Shown here one piece after another: positions 55,580 to 64,000 of a DNA stretch of 64,000 nucleotides. The translations under genes were made by a program, and so were the position numbers. The stretch is from assembly GCF_031834615.1 (NCBI RefSeq), contig NZ_CP115543.1, forward strand, positions 3,793,001 to 3,857,000, given 5' to 3'. Every line of letters starts with the position of its first letter. Positions within the stretch are counted from its first letter, which is position 1. Source of the stretch: Stenotrophomonas aracearum (lineage in GTDB: Bacteria; Pseudomonadota; Gammaproteobacteria; Xanthomonadales; Xanthomonadaceae). Below the pieces are notes generated by a model. That model searched no databases, had not been told where the DNA came from, and saw only the letters and a program-made list of their open reading frames with translations.

Positions 55580-56017
55580 CTAGGTTCCCTGCGGATCGGC
55601 TCGTGATCCGCTGAGTTCGGCCATGATGTTGCGGCCACATTCCTTCGCACTCCAAAGCACCTTGCCGGTCACGCAGGTCGCGTCGCAGGCCGTCATCAGC
55701 AGCAGCGGTACCGGCGTGCAGGGCAGGGCCAGCATCAGCACCTTGCCTTCACCGGCCTCCAGCATCAGGACCTCCAGCTCGCCCAGCGCCAGCTCGCGCC
55801 CCACCGCAGCTGCCAGCGCCAGCATCGCGCTGGTCATGGCAGCCAGGCGTTCGCCGTTTCCATGGGTGCCCGCCGCCGGTACCAGCGCGAAGCCGTCCAC
55901 GCTGGCCAGCACCGCGCTGCGCACGCCGTTGATGTCGTCGGCGAAGGCCTGCAGGTGCCGGATCACGCGCTCACGTGTGACCGGATCCAACCGACGTACG
56001 TCGTGCCCGTCAGCCAT
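55580..56017 (-). CDS. roadblock/LC7-domain protein (first of two)
   Basis: This 145-residue protein has a divergent roadblock/LC7 fold: RHLQAFADDINGVRSAVLASVDGFALVP, MTSAMLALAAAVGRELALGELEVLMLEAGEGKVLML and a Cys-containing tail. The start ATG at 56017 overlaps the stop of the GTPase gene by 8 bp, so both are translated together. With the second roadblock gene (28 bp downstream) it probably forms a heterodimeric partner of the GTPase. MglB-like GAP or scaffold function is inferred. Confidence 0.85.
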   Translation of the reverse strand: MADGHDVRRLDPVTRERVIRHLQAFADDINGVRSAVLASVDGFALVPAAGTHGNGERLAAMTSAMLALAAAVGRELALGELEVLMLEAGEGKVLMLALPCTPVPLLLMTACDATCVTGKVLWSAKECGRNIMAELSGSRADPQGT

Positions 56018-56558
56018 GACCCGGTACCAGCTCGTGGACTTCCATCTCACTCATCAGCACATCCATCAGCGAAAGCCCCTGTTCGCGATTGCGTGCGTCC
56101 ACCGGCATGACCGGCAGCATCCGGTTGCCCCAGCCCGCTACGGCGGTGCACGTTTCAAGATCGAATGAGGGCGCCAGGTCCAGTCGCGAAACGCCAATGA
56201 CCGCCGGCACGTCGGCAGCATGCTGACGCAGCACCGCGACGTAGTCCTGGAGCTCTTCCACCGCTGCCCAGCGGGTCGCATCAAGCAGCAGCACCACGCC
56301 GCTGGCGCCCTGCAGCAGGATCGGCCAGATGAAATCGAAGCGCTGCTGTCCGGGGGTGCCGTACAGGCGCAGGCGGTCACCGTTGGGCAGGTCGATGTCG
56401 GCGTAGTCCATCGCCACGGTGGTGGAGGCCTTGTCGGCACCCGCGCGGTCGCTGTTGGGCACGTCGGTGTCCACCACCGCGCCGGCCGCGATGGCGCGGA
56501 CCAGGGTCGACTTGCCACTGCCCATGCCGCCCAGCACCACGATCTTGTGTTCGCGCAC
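56010..56558 (-). CDS. Ras-like small GTPase (MglA-like)
   Basis: This is a 182-residue GTP-binding protein. The P-loop is GGMGSGKST, the switch-II/G3 motif is LYGTPGQQRF, and the G4 position reads GVSRLDL instead of the usual NKxD, as in other bacterial GTPases of this group. The start is a GTG at 56558, 2 bp after the stop of the upstream hypothetical gene; a much longer frame through that gene exists but is a shadow. It overlaps the next roadblock gene by 8 bp. In Myxococcus MglA/MglB set cell polarity and motility; in Xanthomonadaceae such modules may steer type IV pili. That role is inferred. Confidence 0.9.
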   Translation of the reverse strand: MREHKIVVLGGMGSGKSTLVRAIAAGAVVDTDVPNSDRAGADKASTTVAMDYADIDLPNGDRLRLYGTPGQQRFDFIWPILLQGASGVVLLLDATRWAAVEELQDYVAVLRQHAADVPAVIGVSRLDLAPSFDLETCTAVAGWGNRMLPVMPVDARNREQGLSLMDVLMSEMEVHELVPGHG

Positions 56559-56560
56559 GC

Positions 56561-57514
56561 TCAGCCCCCGCCCCGCTGGCGCACGCTGCGCCACATGCGC
56601 GACAGCAGCGTGCCGCCGCCGCCCGGGGCACGCACCGCTGGCGCATTGGACTGGAAGTCCTCCACCGCGGCGTAGCCGCACAGATACGCCGGATGCACCA
56701 CGTCGCGCACGGCATCGTCCCGTACATCCAGCAGGGTGGCGCACTCTTCCACGCTGCAGGCGCGCTTGAGCAGCAGCGAACACAACCGGAAGCTGTCGTG
56801 CTGGTTGCCGAGGACGCGGAAGTCGGGCCAGCGCAGCAGTTTGACCCGTGCGCCGCGTTTCAGGCGCGCGTCCAGGTCCTGCCAGTGCGCGGGACGCTGG
56901 CCCCACTGCCACAGCAACGGGCGCAGCGGCTGCCGTGGCAGGGCCCCGGCGAGCTCCTGGTAGCGGCGTTCGGAAAGACCATGCAGCGAGAGCATGTCGA
57001 ACACATCCGACAGGTCCTGCGCCAGGCTGGCGGCCGGTACTCCAACCGGCACCACCATCTGGTCCTGCACGAAGTCCAGCAGCAGCTGCGGTTCGTCCTC
57101 CAGGACCAGCGCGGCATGCCCCTGCCGCGACTGCAGGCGCTCGCGCAGCGCGCGCGTGATCGCCTTGGCCCCCTGTGCGCTGCGCGGTTCGTCGATGCTG
57201 TTGACCGCGGCCGGCATCCCCCGCAGCGCGCACTCGATGGCACTGTCGTCGAGTACGCCGCGATTGGCCCCCTGTCCCGGCCGCAGCTGGCCGTCCTGGT
57301 CTTCCACCCAGAACTGGATGCGCGGACGTTCGCGCACCATGCGCAGCGCGGCGTTGCGCAGCGCCGGCGTGTCCTTGATCACCAGCAGGTCGCACTCATC
57401 AAGATCGCGACAACTCCGCACGGTTTCGGCCGGCAATGACGCGGCCACACGCAGGCGTTGCAGCAATGCACGTTCACCCTGGATATCCGATCCGACCACG
57501 AGAACCCTGGCCAT
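56561..57514 (-). CDS. hypothetical protein leading the GTPase/roadblock module
   Basis: This 317-residue soluble protein has no recognised family. The N-terminal region (MARVLVVGSDIQGERALLQRL to CDLLVIKDTPALR) looks like a Rossmann or receiver-like fold without the phospho-acceptor signature. The C-terminal half is alpha-helical and Cys/Leu-rich (CSLLLKRACSVEECATLLDVRDDAVRDVVHPAYLCGY), resembling a winged-helix-like end. It starts at the ATG at 57514 and ends 2 bp before the GTPase GTG, so it is part of the same operon. It may act as receptor or effector for the GTPase; this is inferred from position only. Confidence 0.75.
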   Translation of the reverse strand: MARVLVVGSDIQGERALLQRLRVAASLPAETVRSCRDLDECDLLVIKDTPALRNAALRMVRERPRIQFWVEDQDGQLRPGQGANRGVLDDSAIECALRGMPAAVNSIDEPRSAQGAKAITRALRERLQSRQGHAALVLEDEPQLLLDFVQDQMVVPVGVPAASLAQDLSDVFDMLSLHGLSERRYQELAGALPRQPLRPLLWQWGQRPAHWQDLDARLKRGARVKLLRWPDFRVLGNQHDSFRLCSLLLKRACSVEECATLLDVRDDAVRDVVHPAYLCGYAAVEDFQSNAPAVRAPGGGGTLLSRMWRSVRQRGGG

Positions 57515-57646
57515 CGCCCTTCCCCTGGTTGCGCTTCCCTGCCACCCCCACATGCGTGGCGGAGCACAGCGTGCCAGAACCCTGTTGGCGGGCGTCACGT
57601 ATTTGCAGGCAAAAATGGAGGTTCGTGTCGGAAATGGGATTGCCAA

Positions 57647-57675
57647 CAAAAAACCCGCGCCGGGGCGCGGGTTTT
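57647..57675 (-). terminator. intrinsic terminator of icd
   Basis: On the minus strand the stem CCCGCGCC (arms 57671-57664 and 57661-57654) is followed by a T-run with a single G (57653-57646 side). It lies 32 bp after the icd stop. Some A residues on the other side could give weak termination of the opposite strand. Confidence 0.9.
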
Positions 57676-57707
57676 CGATCGATCACCGCTGTGGCGGGGG
57701 TCGAACC

Positions 57708-60629
<2,922 letters not shown>

Positions 60630-60926
60630 TCAGGATTTCGCCGGGATCTTCAGGACCTGGCCGGGCTGGATCTTGTCCGGGTCGTCCAGAAGGTCCCTGT
60701 TCGCCTCGAAAATACGGTTCCAGGCGTTGGCATCGCCCAGCTCGTCCTTGGCGATCTTCGACAGCGAGTCGCCCTTCTGTACGGTGTAGGTACTGCCCCC
60801 CACCTTTTCGGCCGTGGTATCGACCGAAGCGGTCACGCCGGAGAAATCGGCCTTCTCCACCTTTTGTGCAGTGGTATCGACGCTGGCTTTGACACCGGAG
60901 AAATCGGCTTTCTTGTCGGTACTCAT
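60630..60926 (-). CDS. LysM-domain protein with tandem N-terminal repeat
   Basis: This 98-residue protein has a C-terminal LysM domain (about residues 47-96, STYTVQKGDSLSKIAKDELGDANAWNRIFEANRDLL), which in bacteria binds peptidoglycan or related polymers. It has no signal peptide, so it is possibly cytosolic like YgaU-type LysM proteins. Residues 6-39 contain two copies of a 16-residue repeat: ADFSGVKASVDTTAQK and ADFSGVTASVDTTAEK. The ATG at 60926 is followed closely by these repeats. It lies 43 bp upstream of the lipoprotein gene and is probably co-transcribed with it. Confidence 0.85.
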   Translation of the reverse strand: MSTDKKADFSGVKASVDTTAQKVEKADFSGVTASVDTTAEKVGGSTYTVQKGDSLSKIAKDELGDANAWNRIFEANRDLLDDPDKIQPGQVLKIPAKS

Positions 60927-61068
60927 CCACGCGCTCCTTTCTGGATATGACAACCTGGATGGCACGGTGTCACAGGCATTGTTAATGGGGCATGGCGCGG
61001 ACGTGAAGGATTCGGGCGCTTTTCTGAACAGGGCCCGGGGCGGCGGCCGGCCACGCTAAAATGGCCGC

Positions 61069-61887
61069 ATGAATACCCCCCAGGACTCCAGCCTCGGTCG
61101 CGAGGTTGCTTACCCCTCCCACTACGATCCCGCCCTGCTCTTCCCGATCCCCCGTCGCGCCGCGCGCGAGGAGATCGGGGTGGACGAGGCCCACCTGCCG
61201 TTCGTCGGCCACGACCGCTGGCAGGCCTATGAGCTGAGCTGGCTGGACCGGCGCGGCAAGCCGCGGGTGGCGGTGGCCACGGTCAGCGTGCCGTGCACCT
61301 CGCCGAACCTGATCGAATCCAAGTCGTTCAAGCTGTACCTCAACTCGCTCAACAGCACCCGCTTCGACGACGACGAACAGGCCCGCCAGCGCATCGCCGG
61401 CGACCTGTCGGCCTGTGCCGGGGCGGTGGTGAACGTGGTGTTCGGGGTGCCGCCGCTGGTGGACGGCGCCGAGGGCGAGTCGCTGGACGAACTGGACGTG
61501 GCGATCGAACGCTACGGCCCGCCCGCGCCGGAGTACCTGTCGGCCAATGCCGGCCAGGTGGTGACCGAGACCCTGAGCTCGGCCCTGCTCAAGTCCAACT
61601 GCCCGGTCACCGGGCAGCCGGACTGGGCCAGCGTGAGCGTGCGTTATCGCGGTCCGCGCATCGACCGCGAAGGCCTGCTGCGCTACCTGGTGAGCTACCG
61701 CGAACACGCCGAGTTCCACGAACAGTGCGTGGAACGGATCTTCAACGAGATCACCCAGCGCTGCCAGCCGGAATGGCTGGAAGTGGAGGCGCGTTACACC
61801 CGCCGCGGCGGGCTGGACATCAACCCGTGGCGGGCCAGCGCCGGCATCGAAGCGCCGGCGCGGACCGTGCGGGAAATCCGCCAATAA
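61069..61887 (+). CDS. queF: NADPH-dependent 7-cyano-7-deazaguanine reductase
   Basis: QueF reduces preQ0 to preQ1 in queuosine biosynthesis. The 272-residue protein is the bimodular type, in which an N-terminal half and a C-terminal catalytic half share the tunnelling fold. Motifs seen are [20 protein letters not shown], the substrate-related loop [16 protein letters not shown] and the catalytic Cys178 in [13 protein letters not shown]. The C-terminal [12 protein letters not shown] is also typical. The gene is divergent from the LysM gene across 142 bp and convergent with the amidohydrolase, whose stop abuts its own without a gap. Confidence 0.97.
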   Translation: MNTPQDSSLGREVAYPSHYDPALLFPIPRRAAREEIGVDEAHLPFVGHDRWQAYELSWLDRRGKPRVAVATVSVPCTSPNLIESKSFKLYLNSLNSTRFDDDEQARQRIAGDLSACAGAVVNVVFGVPPLVDGAEGESLDELDVAIERYGPPAPEYLSANAGQVVTETLSSALLKSNCPVTGQPDWASVSVRYRGPRIDREGLLRYLVSYREHAEFHEQCVERIFNEITQRCQPEWLEVEARYTRRGGLDINPWRASAGIEAPARTVREIRQ

Positions 61888-63201
61888 TCAGGTCGCGGGC
61901 GCGTTGAGGAAGTCCAAAGACACCTGCAGCAGCGCCCGCAATCCCACATCCAGCGCCTTCTCGTCCAGCAGGAACTTCGGCGAATGGTTGGCCGGGGCGG
62001 TGGCCGGGTCGATGCCTTCGCTGGTGGCGCCGACGAAGAAGAACATGCCCGGCACCTGCTGGGCGTACAGCGAGAAGTCTTCGGCGCCCATCTGCAGCGG
62101 CGGCTCGTAGACGTTGGCTTCGCCGACCACGGCCTGCAGGCTGGGCAGCATGCGCGCGGTCAGCGCCGGGTCATTGACCGTGGCCGGGTTGCCTTCCGCC
62201 TCGTAGATCTCGGTCTGCGCCTTGGCGCCATGCGCGGCGGCGGTGTGCTCGGCCACGTTGCGCAGGTCGGCGAAGATCTGCTGGCGCATGCCCTCGTCGA
62301 AGGTGCGGATGGTGCCCACCATCTCCACTTCATCGGGAATGATGTTGTAGCGGATGCCGCCCTTGATCGCCCCGAAGGACACCACCGCCGGCTGCTTGGA
62401 AATATTGGAACGACGGCTGACGATGGTCTGCGCGGTACCGACCAGGTCGGCGGTGGCCACGATCGGGTCGACCCCGTTCCACGGCGCCGAACCATGGGTC
62501 TGGCGGCCGATCACCTTGATCCCGAAGCGGTCCGAAGCAGCCATCAGCGGGCCGCTGCGGACCGCGATCTGCCCGGCCTGGACGCTGGAGAACACATGCA
62601 GGCCGAACACCGCATCCGGCTTGAAGTCGGCGAACAGGCCTTCCTTGAGCATCAGCGAGGCGCCGCCTTCTTCCGGTGCCGGCGCGCCTTCCTCGGAGGG
62701 CTGGAAGATCAGCATCACTTCGCCGGGCAGGTTGGCCTTCATCTTGACCAGTGCGTCGGCCACGCCGAGCAGGGTGGCGGTGTGCGCGTCGTGGCCGCAG
62801 GCGTGCATCACCCCGACCGGCTCACCGCGGTAGGTGCTGGTGGCCTTGGAGGCGAACGGCAGCCCGGTCTGTTCGGTCACCGGCAGCGCGTCCATGTCAG
62901 CCCGCAGGGCGATGCGCGGGCCGGGCTTGCCGCCCTTGATGATCGCGACCACGCCGTGGTGGGCGATGCCGGTCTTCGGCTTCAGGCCCATCGCGCGCAG
63001 CTGTTCGGCGACCCTGGCGGCGGTGCGCTCTTCGCGGTTGGACAGTTCCGGGTGCTGGTGGAAGTCGCGGCGCCATTCCACCACCTGGGCCTGCAGGCGG
63101 GCGGCGGCGGCGGTGACTTCGGGGCGCTCGGCCGGGGCGGCGGCGGCCAGCGCGGGGGAGGCCAGCAGCAGGGCGGACAGCAACAGCGACAGACGGGGCA
63201 T
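61888..63201 (-). CDS. M20-family amidohydrolase, exported
   Basis: This 437-residue metallo-amidohydrolase of the M20D group (hippurate hydrolase or N-acyl-amino-acid amidohydrolase type) has a signal peptide (LLLSALLLASPALAAAA). Metal-binding motifs are MHACGHDAHTA and IFQPSEEGAPAPEEGG, and the dimerisation domain has the conserved RQTHGSAPWNGVDPI. The C-terminal MGAEDFSLYAQQVPG closes the active site. It probably acts on acylated amino acids or peptides in the periplasm. The ATG at 63201 is chosen for the signal peptide; a longer frame runs to 63384. Its stop directly abuts that of queF. Confidence 0.92.
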   Translation of the reverse strand: MPRLSLLLSALLLASPALAAAAPAERPEVTAAAARLQAQVVEWRRDFHQHPELSNREERTAARVAEQLRAMGLKPKTGIAHHGVVAIIKGGKPGPRIALRADMDALPVTEQTGLPFASKATSTYRGEPVGVMHACGHDAHTATLLGVADALVKMKANLPGEVMLIFQPSEEGAPAPEEGGASLMLKEGLFADFKPDAVFGLHVFSSVQAGQIAVRSGPLMAASDRFGIKVIGRQTHGSAPWNGVDPIVATADLVGTAQTIVSRRSNISKQPAVVSFGAIKGGIRYNIIPDEVEMVGTIRTFDEGMRQQIFADLRNVAEHTAAAHGAKAQTEIYEAEGNPATVNDPALTARMLPSLQAVVGEANVYEPPLQMGAEDFSLYAQQVPGMFFFVGATSEGIDPATAPANHSPKFLLDEKALDVGLRALLQVSLDFLNAPAT

Positions 63202-63460
63202 GCAGGTCTCCACGAAGGCAATCAGGGTGATGAACCTGAATGTAGGGCATCCGTTTGGTTTGCGCTGTAACTTTCGGGGCCCCGGTGCGTTGGAGACTGA
63301 GGCACCGCGAGTGGCTCGGCGGTCGTCCCAATTGAACCTTGGAAGCCTTCGCCGGTCTGACCGCCCGTCCCATCCGTCATGCATTCAGGGTCACGCCGGA
63401 CGGGTATCCTGCGTACCTGCCAACCGGGCCCCGCCCTTCGCCTGCCTCAGGAGTTTTTGA

Positions 63461-64000
63461 ATGTCGCGTTTCTGGAAGATCGTGCTGCTGGTGATCGCAG
63501 TGCTGGTGGTCGGGCTGGTCGGCATGCGCATGCTCGGCGGCGGCAAGGCAAAAGACGCCAGGGGCGGCCCGCAGGCCGAGGCCGGCAAGGACGGCGAGCG
63601 CGACAACGGCCCGGTACCGGTGACCGTGATCGACGCCGCCCGCCAGGACGTGCCGGTGTATGCCAGCGCGCTGGGCACGGTAAGCGCGATGAACACCGTG
63701 ACCGTCAGCCCGCAGGTCGGCGGCCAGCTGCTGAGCATCAACTTCAAGGAAGGCCAGGAAGTGAAGCAGGGCGACCTGCTGGCGCAGATCGACCCGCGCA
63801 CCCTGCAGGCCAGCTATGACGAAGCCGCCGCTGCCAAGAAGCAGAACCAGGCGCAGCTGGCCACGGCCCGCTCCAACTTCCAGCGCTCCAATTCGCCGGA
63901 ATACCGCCAGTACGTCGCCAAGACCGACCTGGACACCCAGCGCAACCAGGTGGCCCAGTACGAAAGCGCGGTCGCGGCCAACGAAGCCAGCATGCGCGCG
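63461..64000 (+). CDS. RND efflux periplasmic adaptor (MdtA-like), truncated by the window
   Basis: The first 180 codons of a membrane-fusion protein are visible. It begins MSRFWKIVLLVIAVLVVGLVG, an N-terminal membrane anchor. A disordered linker and the first lipoyl/barrel half follow (VPVYASALGTVSAMNTVTVSPQVGG, EGQEVKQGDLLAQIDPRTLQASYD). A coiled-coil hairpin starts (AAAKKQNQAQLATARSNFQR), and the frame stays open to position 64000. It resembles the MdtA/MexA class that bridges inner-membrane RND pumps and outer-membrane channels. The ATG at 63461 has AGGAG 6 nt upstream. The pump genes should lie beyond the window. Confidence 0.93.
   Translation, partial: MSRFWKIVLLVIAVLVVGLVGMRMLGGGKAKDARGGPQAEAGKDGERDNGPVPVTVIDAARQDVPVYASALGTVSAMNTVTVSPQVGGQLLSINFKEGQEVKQGDLLAQIDPRTLQASYDEAAAAKKQNQAQLATARSNFQRSNSPEYRQYVAKTDLDTQRNQVAQYESAVAANEASMRA

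Noticed and set aside
56010-57395. A 461-codon minus-strand frame that would extend the GTPase upstream
   Set aside because: The extension overlaps the whole 56561-57514 gene out of frame and is Arg/Ala/Gly-rich shadow sequence. The GTPase starts naturally at the GTG at 56558.

Overview
The window is a chromosomal segment of a high-GC gammaproteobacterium of the Xanthomonadaceae, most likely Stenotrophomonas. This rests on conserved gene blocks (aroQ-accB-accC / prmA / fis-purH-purD; rhlB<>trxA-rho; ftsE-ftsX / rpoH), GTAG-headed REP palindromes, a TonB-receptor glucan-utilisation locus, a monomeric NADP-isocitrate dehydrogenase together with AceK, and a QueF-type reductase. No rRNA, tRNA, insertion sequence, prophage or CRISPR array was seen.

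Layout. 0-2.6 kb: a FixL-like PAS histidine kinase with two response regulators. 2.7-14.2 kb: a housekeeping block (aroQ, accB, accC, prmA, a DUF3426 protein, fis, purH, purD). It is interrupted between accC and prmA by three opposite-strand genes, one of which ends in a degenerate ADP-ribosyltransferase-like fold with a REP element inside the reading frame. 14.2-15.1 kb: rpoH, behind a good match to a sigma-E promoter. 15.3-31.1 kb: a three-gene minus-strand operon, the most unusual part of the window. It encodes a 725-residue exported protein with a TadG-like part and a DUF11 domain, a 3277-residue exported repeat protein, and a 1218-residue predicted outer-membrane barrel. A divergent XRE-type regulator lies beyond it. 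The operon sits where ftsE-ftsX and rpoH would otherwise be close neighbours.

31.7-39.7 kb: ung, a two-receiver regulator, ftsX, ftsE, rhlB, trxA, and rho with a long disordered insert. 40.1-49.8 kb: a glucan-utilisation locus with a GH3 glucosidase, LacI regulator, sugar permease, TonB-dependent receptor and JmjC-like protein. Near-identical 14-bp palindromes lie before the GH3, permease and receptor genes and are probably the LacI operators. 49.8-57.5 kb: a membrane diguanylate cyclase, two tandem exported TonB-C-terminal-like paralogues, aceK, and a Ras-like GTPase/roadblock module resembling MglA/MglB. 57.7-64 kb: monomeric icd, a lipoprotein, a LysM protein, queF, an M20 amidohydrolase, and the start of an RND efflux adaptor gene cut by the window edge.

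The best candidate for an undescribed system is the 15.3-31.1 kb operon. Its giant protein contains twelve two-domain units. Seven consecutive units repeat at exactly 567 bp (189 codons), and each Ig-like domain carries a Cys pair likely to form a disulfide. Starts were re-chosen by ribosome-binding site and family alignment wherever the longest open frame was clearly over-extended.
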